From: Pseudomonas sp. FP453
GTDB taxonomy: Bacteria; Pseudomonadota; Gammaproteobacteria; Pseudomonadales; Pseudomonadaceae
Assembly (NCBI RefSeq): GCF_030687495.1
Contig: NZ_CP117435.1
Coordinates: 5,274,501-5,338,500 of the forward strand
DNA length: 64,000 nt
Direction: 5' to 3'
Made by a program: the position numbers and the translations under genes. Below, in pieces: positions 30,392 to 42,368 of this stretch (positions are counted from its first letter, which is position 1; each line of letters opens with the position of its first letter). Under the pieces are notes generated by a model. The model made no database searches and was not told the DNA's origin. It saw only the letters and a program-made list of their open reading frames with translations.

Positions 30392-30640
30392 ACGAGTAAC
30401 TCCTGTTTTATTAAAAGTCTGCAGTGTGTGTACCTTGATGCTGCAGCGTTAACAGAGATATTGCAGGCGCTGTGCCAAGTTTTGCAGACCTATAAAATCC
30501 TTTTAAAACAACAAGTTAGAAAATCTCTCAATTTTCGGAATCGTGCAACTTGCATGAAGCCCATCGTGCCTGCGTGCAAGTTGCGGCTTTTTCCACAGCG
30601 TGGGCGGTGTTGATTTTCCTGCACTTTTTGCGCGCCCATA

Positions 30641-30669
30641 AAAAAAGGACTCCGAAGAGTCCTTTTTTT
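30641..30669 (-). terminator. Rho-independent terminator of pnp
   Basis: AAGGACTC-CGAA-GAGTCCTT stem flanked by A and T runs on both sides, 22 bases downstream of the pnp stop. The symmetrical A/T tracts would let it work in both directions. Confidence 0.93.
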
Positions 30670-30690
30670 CAGCGTGAAGCCTGGGGGTGA

Positions 30691-32796
30691 TTAAACGCCC
30701 GAAGCCTTGGCTGCTGCTACGTCCTTGATGGACAGCTTGATACGGCCGCGGTTGTCCACGTCCAGTACCAGCACTTCCACTTCCTGGCCTTCTTTCAGAA
30801 TGTCGGTCACTTTCTCGACACGAGCGTCGCTCAGCATGGAGATGTGCACCAGACCGTCTTTGCCCGGCAGGATGTTGACGAACGCGCCGAAGTCGACGAT
30901 GCGCTCAACCTTACCGACGTAGATCTTGCCGATCTCGGCTTCAGCAGTGATGCCCAGGACGCGCTGGCGTGCAGCCTCAGCCGCTTCCTTGGTTTCGCCG
31001 AAGATCTTGATCGAGCCGTCGTCTTCGATGTCGATCGAAGCCTTGGTCTCTTCACAGATCGCACGGATAGTCGCGCCGCCTTTACCGATGACATCACGGA
31101 TTTTGTCGGTGTCGATTTTCATCGCGATCATGGTCGGAGCGTTTTCCGACAGTTCGGTGCGGGACTGACCAATGATCTGGTTCATCTGGCCGAGGATGTT
31201 CAGGCGCGCTTCCAGGGCTTGGCCCAGGGCGATCTCCATGATCTCTTCGGTGATGCCTTTGATCTTGATGTCCATCTGCAGCGCGGTCACACCTTTGGAG
31301 GTACCGGCTACTTTGAAGTCCATGTCGCCCAGGTGGTCTTCGTCACCCAGGATGTCGGTCAGGATGGCGAACTTCTCGCCTTCTTTAACCAGGCCCATGG
31401 CGATACCGGCAACCGGCGCCTTCATCGGCACACCGGCGTCCATCAGGGCCAGTGAAGCACCGCAAACGGAAGCCATGGAGCTGGAACCGTTGGACTCGGT
31501 GATTTCCGATACAACACGGATGGTGTACGGGAACACGTCGGCAGCCGGCAGCATGGCGGCGATCGAACGACGGGCCAGACGGCCGTGACCGATTTCACGA
31601 CGACCAGCGCCACCCATGCGACCACACTCGCCCACCGAGAACGGCGGGAAGTTGTAGTGCAGCATGAACGGGTCTTTTTTCTCGCCTTCCAGGGTGTCCA
31701 GCAGCTGTGCGTCACGGGCGGTGCCCAGAGTCGCGACTACCAGGGCCTGGGTTTCACCACGGGTGAACAGCGCCGAACCGTGAGTCTTCGGCAGAACGCC
31801 GACTTCGATGTTCAGCGGGCGTACGGTGCGGGTGTCGCGACCGTCGATACGTGGCTTGCCGTTAACGATGTTTTCGCGAACGGTGCGGTATTCGATTTCG
31901 CCGAAAGCGGCTTTGACTTCGCTGGACGAAGGCTGGCCTTCTTCACCGGACAGCTTGGCAACAACCTGATCCTTCAACTCGCCCAGGCGAGCGTAGCGAT
32001 CGGCCTTGACGGTGATGGTGTAGGCGTCGGAGATCGCAGCGCCGAACTCGGAGCGGATAGCGCCCAGCAGTTCGGTCGCTTCGGCCTGTGGAGCCCAGGT
32101 CCAGGTTGGCTTGGCAGCTTCGGCAGCCAGCTCGGTGACAGCCTTGATAACAGACTGGAACTCGTCGTGGGCGAACAGTACTGCACCCAGCATCTGGTCT
32201 TCGGTCAGCTCTTTGGCTTCCGATTCAACCATCAATACGGCTTCCGAGGTACCGGCAACGACCATGTCCAGGCTCGATGCTTTCTGTTGCTCGTAAGTCG
32301 GGTTCAGCAGGTAGCCGGTGCTTTCGTGGAAAGCAACACGGGCGGCGCCGATCGGGCCGTCGAACGGAATGCCCGAGATAGCCAGGGCAGCCGAGGTACC
32401 GATCATCGCAGCGATGTCCGGATCGGTTTTCTTGCTGGTGGAAACGACGGTGCAGACAACCTGCACTTCGTTCATGAAGCCTTCTGGGAACAGCGGACGG
32501 ATCGGACGGTCGATCAGTCGGGAAGTCAGGGTTTCTTTCTCGGAAGGACGGCCTTCGCGCTTGAAGAAACCACCAGGGATCTTACCGGCAGCGTAAGTCT
32601 TTTCCTGGTAGTGAACGGAAAGAGGGAAGAAGCCTTTGCTTGGGTCAGCGGTCTTGGCGCCAACAACGGTCACCAATACGGTAACGTCGTCGTCAACGGT
32701 AACCAGCACTGCGCCGGAGGCTTGACGGGCGATACGGCCTGTCTCAAGGGTAACGGTCGACTGACCGAACTGGAACTTTTTGATAACCGGGTTCAC
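30691..32796 (-). CDS. pnp: Polyribonucleotide nucleotidyltransferase
   Basis: A 701-residue 3'-5' phosphorolytic exoribonuclease of the RNA degradosome. It has two RNase PH-like domains (about 1-230 and 310-550; [17 protein letters not shown] starts the second), a KH domain ([19 protein letters not shown], about 560-600) and a C-terminal S1 domain ([19 protein letters not shown], about 620-690). All are intact. The rpsO-pnp order is conserved in proteobacteria and suggests cotranscription. A leader hairpin lies upstream. Together with PcnB (in this window), it handles mRNA decay. Confidence 0.98.
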   Translation of the reverse strand: MNPVIKKFQFGQSTVTLETGRIARQASGAVLVTVDDDVTVLVTVVGAKTADPSKGFFPLSVHYQEKTYAAGKIPGGFFKREGRPSEKETLTSRLIDRPIRPLFPEGFMNEVQVVCTVVSTSKKTDPDIAAMIGTSAALAISGIPFDGPIGAARVAFHESTGYLLNPTYEQQKASSLDMVVAGTSEAVLMVESEAKELTEDQMLGAVLFAHDEFQSVIKAVTELAAEAAKPTWTWAPQAEATELLGAIRSEFGAAISDAYTITVKADRYARLGELKDQVVAKLSGEEGQPSSSEVKAAFGEIEYRTVRENIVNGKPRIDGRDTRTVRPLNIEVGVLPKTHGSALFTRGETQALVVATLGTARDAQLLDTLEGEKKDPFMLHYNFPPFSVGECGRMGGAGRREIGHGRLARRSIAAMLPAADVFPYTIRVVSEITESNGSSSMASVCGASLALMDAGVPMKAPVAGIAMGLVKEGEKFAILTDILGDEDHLGDMDFKVAGTSKGVTALQMDIKIKGITEEIMEIALGQALEARLNILGQMNQIIGQSRTELSENAPTMIAMKIDTDKIRDVIGKGGATIRAICEETKASIDIEDDGSIKIFGETKEAAEAARQRVLGITAEAEIGKIYVGKVERIVDFGAFVNILPGKDGLVHISMLSDARVEKVTDILKEGQEVEVLVLDVDNRGRIKLSIKDVAAAKASGV

Positions 32797-32857
32797 GGTG
32801 TCCTACCTTCTTTGTGGCTCTTGGGGAACTTGTCTTCTTGCGAAATTCTTGGGCAAT

Positions 32858-32875
32858 CTCGGGAATCGGCCCGAG
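32858..32875 (-). other. Stem-loop in the rpsO-pnp intergenic leader
   Basis: CTCGGG (32858-32863) and CCCGAG (32870-32875) form a six-bp stem about 60 bases before pnp. Leader hairpins here are processed by RNase III and used for PNPase autocontrol in E. coli. An equivalent role is only inferred from position. Confidence 0.35.
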
Positions 32876-32990
32876 CCTCGTCCAGGGTAAAACGTGTATC
32901 CAGATAAAACTTGAGGCTGGGAGCCTGCCATGGGCCAGCGGGAATCCCACTGACACACGGCAGACAACCAACCTCTAGCGCAATCGCTTA

Positions 32991-33260
32991 TTAGCGACGC
33001 AGACCCAGGCGACCGATCAGAGCCTGATAACGACCCAGATCCTTGCCTTTCAGGTAGTCCAGCAGCTTACGACGCTGGTTTACCATGCGGATCAGACCAC
33101 GACGGGAGTGGTGGTCTTTACCGTTGGCCTTGAAGTGACCTTGCAGCTTGTTGATGTTGTGGGTCAGCAGTGCAACTTGCACTTCTGGCGAACCAGTGTC
33201 ACCAACAGCTTGCTGATAGTCAGCAACGATTTGTGCTTTTTCTTGAACGTCGAGAGCCAT
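32991..33260 (-). CDS. rpsO: 30S ribosomal protein S15
   Basis: An 89-residue protein, exact family length, with the signature [20 protein letters not shown] and [19 protein letters not shown]. It is a primary binder of the central domain of 16S rRNA. It lies between truB and pnp as in E. coli. GGATTG precedes the ATG. It probably controls its own translation as in relatives, but no operator was modelled. Confidence 0.98.
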   Translation of the reverse strand: MALDVQEKAQIVADYQQAVGDTGSPEVQVALLTHNINKLQGHFKANGKDHHSRRGLIRMVNQRRKLLDYLKGKDLGRYQALIGRLGLRR

Positions 33261-33375
33261 GAGGCAATCCTTTTTTCAGGAAACCGCCCAAAGGGCAGTC
33301 TCAACAGGCCAGGGACAAATCCCTGTATCTAAAAATGAGTGTTGACCGTGCCTGTTAACAGCCACACTCGTTCGG

Positions 33376-34293
33376 TCATTCTGACCGAATCAGTCGACGC
33401 GGCGCGATGCGCCCGTCTTCGCTCACTTCACCGATACCGATAAAGCGACCGTTATGATCTTGTACCCGCACCATGCCGAACTTCGGCGCGTCCGGGGCAC
33501 GTACCGGCTGGCCGTTGAGCCAGTAGAACGCGCTGTGCTCCGAGAAGTGCAGCAATGGCCAATCCAGCAAACCGCTGTCCGATGGCATCAGGAAGCGATC
33601 AACTGCTTCATTGCCGCCTTCGGCATGCACCGCTTCCAACTCTTCCAGCGTGACCGTCTGGGCCAGGGTGAAAGGGCCGGCCTGGGTGCGTCGCAGTTCT
33701 GCAACGTACGCGCCGCAACCGAGCTTTTCACCAATATCTTCCACCAGGGTACGGATATAGGTGCCTTTGCTGCAGTCCACGGCCAGGCGCGCAGTGTCAC
33801 CTTCACAGGCGAGCAATTCCAAGCGCGCAATAGTAACAGAACGCGGTTCGCGCTCCACTACTTCGCCCGCACGTGCCAGCTTGTAAAGAGGCTGCCCATC
33901 ACGCTTGAGCGCCGAGTACATGGGCGGTATCTGACTGATTTGCCCACGAAAACCGGGTAAAGCCGCTTCAATATCCGCACGACCAACGGTCACGTCGCGA
34001 ACCTGCAAAACATCACCTTCGGCATCGGCCGTGGTGGTGGTCTTGCCCAGTTGCATCAGGGTTTCGTAACCCTTGTCGGAATCGAGCAGGTATTGCGAGA
34101 ACTTGGTGGCCTCGCCAAAGCACAACGGCAACACACCGGTGGCCAGGGGATCGAGGCTGCCGGTGTGCCCGGCCTTCTCGGCATTGAGCAGCCAGCGAAC
34201 CTTCTGCAAGGCGGCATTGGAGGTAAAGCCAATGGGCTTGTCGAGCAGAATGATGCCGCTGACGTTGCGACGGATACGTTTGACCTGAGCCAC
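33376..34293 (-). CDS. truB: tRNA pseudouridine(55) synthase
   Basis: A 305-residue enzyme that makes pseudouridine 55 in the T-loop of tRNAs. The catalytic aspartate is Asp48 in [16 protein letters not shown], followed by [17 protein letters not shown]. The C-terminal PUA-like region is present. Two adjacent GTG codons could start it. I choose the second (34291-34293) because GGAG in AAGGAGTAAGTG then has normal spacing and gives the usual [10 protein letters not shown]-terminus. The coding region begins three bases after the rbfA stop. Confidence 0.95.
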   Translation of the reverse strand: MAQVKRIRRNVSGIILLDKPIGFTSNAALQKVRWLLNAEKAGHTGSLDPLATGVLPLCFGEATKFSQYLLDSDKGYETLMQLGKTTTTADAEGDVLQVRDVTVGRADIEAALPGFRGQISQIPPMYSALKRDGQPLYKLARAGEVVEREPRSVTIARLELLACEGDTARLAVDCSKGTYIRTLVEDIGEKLGCGAYVAELRRTQAGPFTLAQTVTLEELEAVHAEGGNEAVDRFLMPSDSGLLDWPLLHFSEHSAFYWLNGQPVRAPDAPKFGMVRVQDHNGRFIGIGEVSEDGRIAPRRLIRSE

Positions 34294-34296
34294 CAC

Positions 34297-34692
34297 TTAC
34301 TCCTTGGCGTCTTCAGGTGTGGACGGGTGCTGGCTGTCTTCAGCCACGGCGCGCTCGATCAGTGCCGACAGGTGCGCACCACGCACGACACTTTCGTCGT
34401 AGTGGAAGTGCAACTGGGGAACACTGCGCAGCTTCATTTCACGGGCCAACTGCATGCGCAGGAAGCCTGCGGCCGAGTTGAGCACCTTGATGCTTTGCGC
34501 GATTTCTTCGCTGTTGTCCTGCCCCATCACGGTGATGAAGATCTTGGCGTGACCAACGTCACGGCTCACTTCAACGGCGGTGATGGTCACCAGGCCAACG
34601 CGCGGGTCTTTGACTTCACGACGGATCAGTTGGGCCAGCTCGCGCTGCATCTGATCTCCGATACGCTGGGTACGGCTGTATTCTTTTGCCAT
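34297..34692 (-). CDS. rbfA: 30S ribosome-binding factor A
   Basis: A 131-residue KH-like factor needed for late 16S rRNA 5'-end maturation and cold adaptation. It has conserved [35 protein letters not shown] and [22 protein letters not shown] text (here [18 protein letters not shown]). It sits between infB and truB in the canonical order. Confidence 0.96.
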   Translation of the reverse strand: MAKEYSRTQRIGDQMQRELAQLIRREVKDPRVGLVTITAVEVSRDVGHAKIFITVMGQDNSEEIAQSIKVLNSAAGFLRMQLAREMKLRSVPQLHFHYDESVVRGAHLSALIERAVAEDSQHPSTPEDAKE

Positions 34693-34746
34693 GTCTTGTT
34701 ACCTGTTACTGCCACACGGTGAAACCCGTGGGGTCTGAAAGCGGCA

Positions 34747-34780
34747 AACGCCCGGCCTGACAAAAGCCAGACCGGGCGTT
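34747..34780 (-). other. Hairpin in the infB-rbfA spacer
   Basis: AACGCCCGG (34747-34755) pairs with CCGGGCGTT (34772-34780) around a 16-base loop that itself can pair. No T tract follows on the coding strand. It may be a processing or attenuation site within the operon. Confidence 0.45.
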
Positions 34781-34851
34781 GCGTTTAGAGTCCGTACGCT
34801 GCACGGGGCATTTGCATGCCCACACGCTGCGTGGCTCCGGAAGTGCGCGAG

Positions 34852-37368
34852 TTAGAGGCTGCGAGCAACCTGAACCTTCTCGAAGACTTCGATCTTGTCG
34901 CCAACCTTGACGTCGTTGTAGCTCTTGACGCCGATACCGCATTCCATGCCGGCACGTACTTCGGAAGCGTCATCCTTGAAGCGGCGCAGGGATTCCAGCT
35001 CGCCTTCGAAGATAACGATGTCTTCACGCAGTACACGGATTGGACGGTTACGGTACACGGTGCCTTCGACAACCATGCAACCGGCGATCGCGCCGAATTT
35101 CGGCGAGCGGAACACATCACGCACTTCGGCGATACCCAGGATGTTCTCCCGGACGTCGCTGCCAAGCATGCCGGTAAGGGCTTTCTTGACGTCTTCGATA
35201 ATGTCGTAGATGACGTTGTAGTAACGCATGTCCAGGCCTTCCTGCTCGACGATCTTGCGAGCGCCAGCATCGGCACGCACGTTGAAGCCGAACAGTACAG
35301 CGTTGGAAGCCAGTGCCAGGTTGGCGTCGGACTCGGTGATACCACCGACACCGCCACCGACAACGCGCACTTGCACTTCGTCGTTACCCAGGCCGTTCAA
35401 GGCGCCGTTCAACGCTTCGAGGGAACCACGTACGTCAGATTTGAGGACGATATTAAGCGTCTTCTTCTCTTCCTGGCCCATGTTCTCGAAGATGTTTTCC
35501 AGCTTGCCGGCGTGAGCACGGGCCAGCTTGACTTCGCGGAACTTGCCTTGACGGAACAGAGCCACTTCACGGGCTTTCTTCTCGTCGGCCACTACGCTCA
35601 TCTCGTCGCCAGCGTCCGGCGTACCGTCCAGGCCGAGGATCTCGACCGGGATAGCAGGACCTGCTTCCTTGATTGGCTTGCCGTTCTCGTCGAGCATGGC
35701 ACGTACACGGCCGTAGTTCGAACCGACCAGGACCATGTCGCCTTGGCGCAGGGTACCGTCTTGAACCAGTACGGTCGCAACCGGGCCACGGCCCTTGTCG
35801 AGACGGGACTCAACCACGACACCACGACCAGGGGCCGATGGGGTAGCGGTCAGTTCCAGGACTTCGGCTTGCAGCAGAACGGCTTCGAGCAGTTCGTCAA
35901 CGCCGGTACCCATCTTCGCGGAGACCGATACGAATGGCGTCTCGCCGCCCCACTCTTCGGACGTCACGCCGTGAACCGACAGTTCGCTACGGATGCGATC
36001 GAGATCAGCGCCCGGCTTGTCGATTTTGTTCACGGCAACGACCAGTGGAACACCGGCAGCCTTGGCGTGCTGGACAGCTTCAATGGTCTGCGGCATTACG
36101 CCGTCGTCCGCTGCAACGACCAGGATCACGATGTCGGTCGCCTTGGCACCACGGGCACGCATTGCGGTAAACGCAGCGTGACCAGGGGTGTCGAGGAAGG
36201 TGACCATGCCGCGCTCGGTTTCTACGTGGTACGCACCGATGTGCTGGGTGATACCGCCGGCTTCGCCAGCAGCAACCTTGGCACGACGGATGTAGTCGAG
36301 CAGGGAAGTCTTACCGTGGTCAACGTGGCCCATTACGGTCACGACCGGCGCACGGGAAACTGCCTCACCTTCAAACTTCAGGGACTCGGCCAGGGAATCT
36401 TCCAGGGCGGTGTCGCTGACCAGGGTCACTTTGTGGCCCAGCTCTTCAGCAACCAGTTGGGCAGTTTCCTGATCCAGTACCTGGTTGATGGTGGCCGGAG
36501 TGCCCAGCTTGAACATGAACTTGATGATTTCAGCTGCCTTGACCGACATCTGCTGGGCAAGATCGCCAACAGTGATGGTCTCGCCGATCTTCACTTCACG
36601 CACGACAGGGCCGGTTGGGCTCTGGAAACCGTGGGCGTTGCGTTTTTTCAGCTTGGCCTTGCCGCGACCACCACGACGGAAGCCATCGCTTTCTTCGTCG
36701 GTAGTACGTGGGGCAACGCGTGGAGCAGGCGCTTTCTCTTTGACCGAAGCACGATGCGGAGCGTTTTTGCGCTCGCCATCGCCACCGCCGCTACGACGAT
36801 TGTTATCGTCGGCACGTGGTTTGTCCGGGCGACGAGGTTCGTCACGCTTGCGAGCGTCGGCTGCAGGAGCAGGTGCAGCGGCAACCGGAGCGGCCTCACG
36901 CACAGCTTCAACAGGCGCAGCGACCGCTTCAGTACCAGCAGTTTGCGCAGCAGCAGGCTGGCGACGCGCTTCTTCTTCGGCGCGACGCTTGGACTCTTCT
37001 TCAGCCTTCTGACGAGCAGCATTTTCTACTGCGCGACGTTCTTCCAGTTCGCGCTTGCGCTCGGCTTCGATTTCTTCCGGGCTGCGTTGTACGAAGACTT
37101 TCTTCTTGCGTACTTCAACGCTGATGCTCTTGCTACCAGCAACACGCAGGGTGCTGGTGGTTTTGCGCTGCAATGTAATCTTGCGCGGTTCTTCCACTTT
37201 CGCCTTGTGGCTGCTCTTCAAGTGAGTCAGCAAAGACTGCTTCTCACTATCGCTCACACCTTCATCGGCGGCGGTGTGCGGCAGACCTGCCTCACGCATC
37301 TGCTGCAACAGGCGCTCTACCGGTGTTTTGACCTCATCGGCCAGTTGTTTCACCGTGACTTGCGTCAT
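34852..37368 (-). CDS. infB: Translation initiation factor IF-2
   Basis: An 838-residue GTPase that delivers fMet-tRNA to the 30S subunit. The N-terminus has an IF2-N domain ([20 protein letters not shown]). A long charged Glu/Arg/Ala-rich linker (about 90-270) follows, then the G domain with [15 protein letters not shown] (G1), DTPGHAAFT (G3) and NKIDKPGAD (G4), and the C-terminal fMet-binding domains. It is 27 bases after nusA. The linker composition makes the opposite strand look coding; that is a shadow. The fMet tRNA gene it serves is in the same cluster. Confidence 0.98.
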   Translation of the reverse strand: MTQVTVKQLADEVKTPVERLLQQMREAGLPHTAADEGVSDSEKQSLLTHLKSSHKAKVEEPRKITLQRKTTSTLRVAGSKSISVEVRKKKVFVQRSPEEIEAERKRELEERRAVENAARQKAEEESKRRAEEEARRQPAAAQTAGTEAVAAPVEAVREAAPVAAAPAPAADARKRDEPRRPDKPRADDNNRRSGGGDGERKNAPHRASVKEKAPAPRVAPRTTDEESDGFRRGGRGKAKLKKRNAHGFQSPTGPVVREVKIGETITVGDLAQQMSVKAAEIIKFMFKLGTPATINQVLDQETAQLVAEELGHKVTLVSDTALEDSLAESLKFEGEAVSRAPVVTVMGHVDHGKTSLLDYIRRAKVAAGEAGGITQHIGAYHVETERGMVTFLDTPGHAAFTAMRARGAKATDIVILVVAADDGVMPQTIEAVQHAKAAGVPLVVAVNKIDKPGADLDRIRSELSVHGVTSEEWGGETPFVSVSAKMGTGVDELLEAVLLQAEVLELTATPSAPGRGVVVESRLDKGRGPVATVLVQDGTLRQGDMVLVGSNYGRVRAMLDENGKPIKEAGPAIPVEILGLDGTPDAGDEMSVVADEKKAREVALFRQGKFREVKLARAHAGKLENIFENMGQEEKKTLNIVLKSDVRGSLEALNGALNGLGNDEVQVRVVGGGVGGITESDANLALASNAVLFGFNVRADAGARKIVEQEGLDMRYYNVIYDIIEDVKKALTGMLGSDVRENILGIAEVRDVFRSPKFGAIAGCMVVEGTVYRNRPIRVLREDIVIFEGELESLRRFKDDASEVRAGMECGIGVKSYNDVKVGDKIEVFEKVQVARSL

Positions 37369-37395
37369 GCACTTCTCTCCTCAGGCCGCGCCTAG

Positions 37396-38877
37396 TTACT
37401 CGAACCAATGGGCTCGGGCGGCCATGATCAACTTGCCGGCACGATCATCGTCAATGCCGTCGATGTCGAGCAGATCGTCAATAGACTGCTCGGCCAGGTC
37501 TTCGCGGGTAATTACGCCGCGCACCGCCAGTTCCATCGCCAAATCCTTGTCCATACCCTCAAGCGAGAGCAGGTCTTCGGCCGGATGGGCGTCTGCCAGC
37601 TTTTCCTCAGTAGCGATGGCTTTAGTCAACAAACGATCCTTGGCCCGAGCGCGAAGCTCGTTGACGGTGTCTTCGTCAAAGCCGTCGATGTTGAGCATTT
37701 CTTCCAACGGTACGTAGGCAATCTCTTCCAGACTGGTGAAGCCTTCATCTACCAGCACCTGCGCCAGGTCTTCGTCGACTTCCAGCTCGTCGATGAAGTT
37801 GCGCAGGATGTCACCGGTTTCAGCTTGCTGCTTAGCCTGGATGTCCGATTCGGTCATCACGTTCAGGGTCCAGCCAGTCAGTTGGCTGGCCAGACGCACG
37901 TTCTGACCACCACGACCAATGGCCTGAGCCAGATTGTCTGCGCCAACGGCGATGTCCATTGCATGGGCATCTTCGTCAACGATAATTGCCGCCACTTCAG
38001 CCGGCGACATGGCGTTGATCACGAACTGCGCCGGGTTGTCGTCCCACAGGACGATGTCCACACGCTCACCGCCCAATTCGCCCGACACTGCCTGGACGCG
38101 CGAACCGCGCATACCAATGCAAGCGCCTTGCGGGTCGATGCGTTTGTCCTTGGAACGGACCGCGATCTTGGCACGCGAACCCGGGTCGCGGGACGCAGCC
38201 ATGACTTCGATCAGGCCTTCGGCGATTTCCGGCACTTCGATACGGAACAGCTCGATCAGCATTTCCGGCGCGGTACGCGACAGGATCAACTGAGGGCCGC
38301 GGTTCTCGGTGCGGATTTCCTTGAGCAGCGCACGCAGACGCACGCCAACACGGAAGGTTTCGCGAGAGATGATGTCTTCACGGGCCAGCAACGCTTCGGC
38401 GTTGTTGCCCAGGTCGACGATCACGTTGTCGCGGGTCACTTTTTTCACGGTGCCGGAGATGATTTCACCCAGGCGCTCGCGATAAGCGTCAACGACTTGC
38501 GCGCGCTCAGCTTCGCGGACTTTTTGCACGATGACTTGCTTGGCAGTCTGTGCAGCAATGCGGCCGAACTCGATGGACTCGATCTTTTCTTCGACAACAT
38601 CACCGACCTTGGCGCCAGGGTGCGTTTGCGCAACCTTGCTTGGCCAGGTTTCGATGGCCGGATCATCAAGATCGTCCTCTTCGACAACCGTCCAGCGACG
38701 GAAAGTCTCGTAGGCACCGGTGTGGCGGTTGATTTCCACACGCAGATCAACTTCGTCTTCAAAACGCTTTTTGGTAGCAGTGGCCAGGGCCAGCTCCAAC
38801 GCTTCAAAAATCACGCTTGCCGGTACACCCTTTTCGTTGGATACCGACTCAACAACCAGCAGTACTTCTTTGCTCAT
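37396..38877 (-). CDS. nusA: Transcription termination/antitermination protein NusA
   Basis: A 493-residue RNA polymerase-associated factor. Order: N-terminal domain ([18 protein letters not shown]), S1 domain (about 135-200), KH1 and KH2 ([36 protein letters not shown]), then two C-terminal acidic repeats (about 365-490) that bind alpha-CTD and N-type factors. The frame is open seven codons upstream, but the Met at 38877 gives the conserved start. Conserved rimP-nusA-infB order. Confidence 0.98.
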   Translation of the reverse strand: MSKEVLLVVESVSNEKGVPASVIFEALELALATATKKRFEDEVDLRVEINRHTGAYETFRRWTVVEEDDLDDPAIETWPSKVAQTHPGAKVGDVVEEKIESIEFGRIAAQTAKQVIVQKVREAERAQVVDAYRERLGEIISGTVKKVTRDNVIVDLGNNAEALLAREDIISRETFRVGVRLRALLKEIRTENRGPQLILSRTAPEMLIELFRIEVPEIAEGLIEVMAASRDPGSRAKIAVRSKDKRIDPQGACIGMRGSRVQAVSGELGGERVDIVLWDDNPAQFVINAMSPAEVAAIIVDEDAHAMDIAVGADNLAQAIGRGGQNVRLASQLTGWTLNVMTESDIQAKQQAETGDILRNFIDELEVDEDLAQVLVDEGFTSLEEIAYVPLEEMLNIDGFDEDTVNELRARAKDRLLTKAIATEEKLADAHPAEDLLSLEGMDKDLAMELAVRGVITREDLAEQSIDDLLDIDGIDDDRAGKLIMAARAHWFE

Positions 38878-38924
38878 CGTACGCCTCGCCTTTCGCAAGC
38901 CATTGGATCCGCGGGATCCGCGTC

Positions 38925-39383
38925 TCAGTCAAAACTGGGAATAATGTTGGCCTTGTCGATCATATCGATCGGCAACAGGAACTCATGGTCGTCTACCTGC
39001 ACCACGACATCCTGTTCTTCTACACCGCGTAGAAGGCCCTGAAAATTGCGTCGCCCTTCAAAAGGGGAGCGCAGCTTGATCTTCACTTGGTCACCGGCAT
39101 ATTTGGCAAACTGCTCGATAGTGAACAGTGGGCGTTCCATGCCTGGCGAGGAAACTTCGAGGGTGTATTCAACGGAGATTGGATCTTCAACATCCAGGAC
39201 ACCGCTGATCTGACGGCTGACAATGGCGCAATCGTCCACCAGCACACCGCCCTCTTTATCGATATAAACGCGCAACATTGAGTGGCGACCTTGAGCCGAA
39301 AACTCAATACCCCAGCATTCATAGCCTAGGGCCACGACCACCGGGGCCAGCAAGGCCTGCAACTCTTCTAGCTTGCTCGACAC
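38925..39383 (-). CDS. rimP: Ribosome maturation factor RimP
   Basis: A 152-residue 30S assembly factor. It has the N-terminal alpha/beta domain ([27 protein letters not shown]), the central [17 protein letters not shown] and [17 protein letters not shown], and a C-terminal SH3-like domain. The start is GTG at 39381-39383, because GAGGGGG lies six bases upstream and the protein then begins as in other RimP; an ATG at 39401 and the longer frame to 39446 would run into the upstream terminator. First protein gene of the nusA-infB operon. Confidence 0.95.
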   Translation of the reverse strand: MSSKLEELQALLAPVVVALGYECWGIEFSAQGRHSMLRVYIDKEGGVLVDDCAIVSRQISGVLDVEDPISVEYTLEVSSPGMERPLFTIEQFAKYAGDQVKIKLRSPFEGRRNFQGLLRGVEEQDVVVQVDDHEFLLPIDMIDKANIIPSFD

Positions 39384-39421
39384 CTGAACCCCCTCGTGCA
39401 TGTATGTGCATGCTGTGCAAA

Positions 39422-39446
39422 ATAAAAAAATGGGCGAAACGCCCAT
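39422..39446 (-). terminator. Terminator upstream of rimP
   Basis: Read on the minus strand: ATGGGCG-TTT-CGCCCAT followed by six further T residues. It lies between the initiator tRNA and rimP, 40 bases before the rimP start. A neighbouring stem (AACGCCG/CGGCGTT at 39452-39474) precedes it. It could attenuate read-through from the tRNA into rimP. Confidence 0.85.
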
Positions 39447-39491
39447 CCTTGAAACGCCGTCGAACAGCGGCGTTGAAAGTGTCCAGCTAAC

Positions 39492-39513
39492 AAAAAGCCC
39501 CTTAAAAGGGGCT
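39492..39513 (-). terminator. Terminator of the initiator tRNA gene
   Basis: On the minus strand, AGCCCCTT-TT-AAGGGGCT followed by TTTTG starts about 11 bases after the tRNA 3' end. It is the first of two terminators before rimP. Confidence 0.88.
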
Positions 39514-39523
39514 CCGCTAAAAC

Positions 39524-39600
<77 letters not shown>

Positions 39601-39668
39601 ACAAAGCTGGGGCGGAAGTATACGACCGATCCCTTGCAGGGTCAATGTAACCTTCCACCTACAAGAAA

Positions 39669-39686
39669 GCCCGCAACAGCGGGCTC
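39669..39686 (-). terminator. Terminator of the tRNA-Leu gene
   Basis: On the minus strand, AGCCCGC-TGTT-GCGGGCT followed by TTCTT, 12 bases after the tRNA-Leu 3' end. Confidence 0.85.
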
Positions 39687-39697
39687 TCCTGATAATT

Positions 39698-39782
39698 GGT
39701 ACCGAGAAGGGGACTCGAACCCCTACACCCTATGGGCACAACCACCTCAAGGTTGCGTGTCTACCAATTCCACCACCTCGGC
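39698..39782 (-). tRNA. leuU: tRNA-Leu (anticodon GAG)
   Basis: An 85-nt class II tRNA with encoded CCA. The 5' GCCGAGG pairs with CCTTCTCGG(T) at the 3' end. It has a long variable arm, T-loop GGTTCGAGTCCCC, and anticodon stem CAACC/GGTTG with loop TTGAGGT giving anticodon GAG. It lies just downstream of secG, the same arrangement as leuU in E. coli. Confidence 0.96.
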
Positions 39783-39804
39783 AATACAGCGTTTACAACC
39801 CTTC

Positions 39805-40188
39805 TTACTTCTGCTCTTGAGCTTGAGGTACGTCAGTCGCTGGAGTAGCCGACTTTTGCTCTTGAAGCACCGGGACATCGTCAGAAGCCGGTTTTGCTTT
39901 TGGTACTTCCAGCACCGCTGGGTTTGGCAAGCCTACTTGAGTCAGCACATGAGCTTTCTCTTTAGCAAAGTAACCTAACCCTAAGCTGGTTATGAAAAAA
40001 CCTGCGGCAAGTATAGCAGTAAACTTACTAAGAAAGGTAGAGGAACCTTGGCTTCCGAACACAGTATTTGAAGCACCTGCACCGAAAGACGCACCAGCAT
40101 CCGCACCTTTACCCTGTTGCAACAAAACCAGGGCAACTACGCCCAGGGCAGCCAACAGATGAAAAACGACTACGACTGTTTCCAGCAT
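39805..40188 (-). CDS. secG: Preprotein translocase subunit SecG
   Basis: A 127-residue inner-membrane protein with two transmembrane segments (about residues 2-22 and 55-72) around the conserved cytoplasmic loop [21 protein letters not shown] Gln/Glu/Ala-rich C-terminal tail of about 45 residues follows, longer than in E. coli but usual in Pseudomonas. It assists SecYE in protein export. The start is ATG at 40188 ([13 protein letters not shown]); the longer upstream frame overlaps tpiA. Four bases after tpiA. Confidence 0.95.
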   Translation of the reverse strand: MLETVVVVFHLLAALGVVALVLLQQGKGADAGASFGAGASNTVFGSQGSSTFLSKFTAILAAGFFITSLGLGYFAKEKAHVLTQVGLPNPAVLEVPKAKPASDDVPVLQEQKSATPATDVPQAQEQK

Positions 40189-40192
40189 TTTT

Positions 40193-40948
40193 TCAGTTTC
40201 CCGCGGCGCGACAGATCGCACCGAACTCATCTGCATTCAGGGAAGCTCCACCAATGAGCCCCCCATCGATATCCGGCATGCCGAACAGTTCGACCGCATT
40301 GGCCGCCTTCACGCTGCCGCCGTATAGAAGCCGCACACCTTGTGCGACCTCAGAATTCTCTGCCGCCAACTGCGCGCGGATGGCTGCGTGCACATCCTGC
40401 GCCTGTTGCGGTGTAGCAGTCAGCCCGGTACCAATGGCCCAGACCGGCTCGTAAGCAATTACTGCCTTTGCAAACGCACCAACACCCAGCTCCTCGATGA
40501 TGCTGCCCAGCTGACGCGAGACAACTTCAAGAGTCTTGCCCGATTCGCGCTCCGCCAAGGTTTCCCCTACGCACAACACTGGAATCAAGCCACAAGCCTG
40601 TGCCGCTGCGAACTTGCGGTTGAGTGTTCCATCACGCTCGCCCATCATCTGACGACGCTCGGAGTGCCCAACGAGCACATAGGAACAACCCACATCAACC
40701 AGCTGACTCGGCGAAATCTCACCCGTCAACGCACCTTGCATCGCTTCCACTGCAGAGTTCTGCGCGCCGACCTGAATCGACTTGCCTTTCAAGCCATCAA
40801 CCACTTGGGCGATATGCAAGCAAGGCGGAAATACAGCGATATCAACACCGCTAGGCAAGGCCAAGTGACGAAGGCCATTTACCAGCTCAGCGACACTGGC
40901 GCGGGTACCGTGCATCTTCCAGTTACCAGCTACCATAGTGCGACGCAT
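40193..40948 (-). CDS. tpiA: Triosephosphate isomerase
   Basis: A 251-residue TIM barrel. It has the N-terminal [10 protein letters not shown] (substrate lysine), the catalytic histidine in [10 protein letters not shown], the catalytic glutamate in [12 protein letters not shown], and the phosphate loops YGGSVKAAN and GGLIGGASL. Full length and all active-site residues are present. It sits between glmM and secG, the usual pseudomonad and partly enterobacterial location. Confidence 0.98.
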   Translation of the reverse strand: MRRTMVAGNWKMHGTRASVAELVNGLRHLALPSGVDIAVFPPCLHIAQVVDGLKGKSIQVGAQNSAVEAMQGALTGEISPSQLVDVGCSYVLVGHSERRQMMGERDGTLNRKFAAAQACGLIPVLCVGETLAERESGKTLEVVSRQLGSIIEELGVGAFAKAVIAYEPVWAIGTGLTATPQQAQDVHAAIRAQLAAENSEVAQGVRLLYGGSVKAANAVELFGMPDIDGGLIGGASLNADEFGAICRAAGN

Positions 40949-41014
40949 GCTGTACCTCGTCGGTCAAAGTGGGCGCAGATGTTACCCAACCACATCATCA
41001 CTGGCAAGCCGAAT

Positions 41015-42352
41015 TCAGGCGCAAACTTCACTTACCAGTTTTGCCAGGCTTTCAGCGTGCTCGCGAACCTGTGTTTCATCGTCACCTTCGACCATGACAC
41101 GCACCAGAGGCTCTGTGCCGGACTTGCGCAACAACACGCGCCCACGCCCCGCCATTGCTAGCGTTACGCGCTCGCACGCCTCTTTGACAGCCGGGTGCTC
41201 GATCGGGTTTTCGCCACCCGCGAAGCGCACATTGAGGAGCACCTGCGGACACTTGCGCAGCGCCTGACGCGCCTGGGCAAGACTCTCTTCACGGCGGCGC
41301 AACGACAGCAACACCTGCAGCGCAGCAATAATCGCGTCGCCTGTGGTGGTGTGCTGGAAGCAGACCACATGCCCGGAGTTCTCGCCGCCGACCTGCCAGT
41401 TACGCTCCAGCAACTCGGCAATCACATAACGGTCACCCACGTTGGCGCGAACGAAAGGTATGCCGAGATCAGCCAAGGCCAGCTCCAGCCCCAGATTACT
41501 CATTAACGTGCCGACTACACCGCCTTGCAGCTTGTCACGCTCATGCAAATCACGCGCAATGATGAACAACAGATCATCGCCATCGACCACGGCCCCCGTG
41601 TGATCGACCATCAGCACGCGATCGCCATCACCATCAAAGGCAATACCGAGGTCGGCATGTTTGGCGAGTACGGCGGCCTGCAACTGCTCCATATGAGTGG
41701 AGCCGCAGTTTTCGTTGATGTTCAAACCATCCGGCTGAGCCGACAACACGGTGACATCCGCGCCCAACTCCTTGAAGACACTCGGGGCTACCTTGTAGGT
41801 CGCACCATGCGCGCAATCGACGACGATTTTCAGCCCGGCAAAATTGGTGCTGGTCGGCACGCTGCTCTTGCAGAACTCAATGTAGCGGCCCGAGGCGTCG
41901 TTGATGCGCGACACCTTGCCCAATTTGCTGGACTCGACCACGGTCATCGGCGCATCCAGCAACTCTTCGATCATCAGTTCGATTTCATCAGGCAACTTGG
42001 TGCCCTGACCGGAGAAGAACTTGATGCCGTTGTCATCATGGGGATTGTGCGAAGCACTGATCACGATACCGGCTTCAGCGTGAAAGGTACGCGTCAGGTA
42101 GGCGATCGCAGGCGTCGGCATCGGCCCCAGCAACATCACATCAGCACCGGCGGCAGATAAACCCGCCTCCAGCGCAGACTCAAACATATAACCCGAAATC
42201 CGGGTGTCCTTGCCCACCAGGATGCGGCACGCGCCCATACTGCGGAACGCCATGCCTGCCGCCCAACCCAGTTTGAGCATGAAATCAGGGGTAATCGGGA
42301 ACTCGCCGACCCGACCACGGATACCGTCGGTACCAAAGTATTTTTTAGTCAT
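41015..42352 (-). CDS. glmM: Phosphoglucosamine mutase
   Basis: A 445-residue enzyme converting glucosamine-6-phosphate to glucosamine-1-phosphate for UDP-GlcNAc, peptidoglycan and LPS. The phosphoserine is Ser101 in [12 protein letters not shown]. The metal loop is [11 protein letters not shown], the sugar-binding loop is GGENSGHV, and the C-terminal phosphate loop is [15 protein letters not shown]. Starts with [13 protein letters not shown]. Sixteen bases after folP in the same operon. Confidence 0.98.
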   Translation of the reverse strand: MTKKYFGTDGIRGRVGEFPITPDFMLKLGWAAGMAFRSMGACRILVGKDTRISGYMFESALEAGLSAAGADVMLLGPMPTPAIAYLTRTFHAEAGIVISASHNPHDDNGIKFFSGQGTKLPDEIELMIEELLDAPMTVVESSKLGKVSRINDASGRYIEFCKSSVPTSTNFAGLKIVVDCAHGATYKVAPSVFKELGADVTVLSAQPDGLNINENCGSTHMEQLQAAVLAKHADLGIAFDGDGDRVLMVDHTGAVVDGDDLLFIIARDLHERDKLQGGVVGTLMSNLGLELALADLGIPFVRANVGDRYVIAELLERNWQVGGENSGHVVCFQHTTTGDAIIAALQVLLSLRRREESLAQARQALRKCPQVLLNVRFAGGENPIEHPAVKEACERVTLAMAGRGRVLLRKSGTEPLVRVMVEGDDETQVREHAESLAKLVSEVCA

Positions 42353-42368
42353 AAGTGCTCCATCATTC

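Noticed and set aside
34816..37395. 859-codon open frame opposite infB
   Set aside because: It mirrors the repetitive charged linker and G domain of infB. It has no domain, ribosome-binding site or promoter of its own.
37408..39042. 544-codon open frame opposite nusA and rimP
   Set aside because: It crosses two real genes and their junction, and is a mirror of biased codons.
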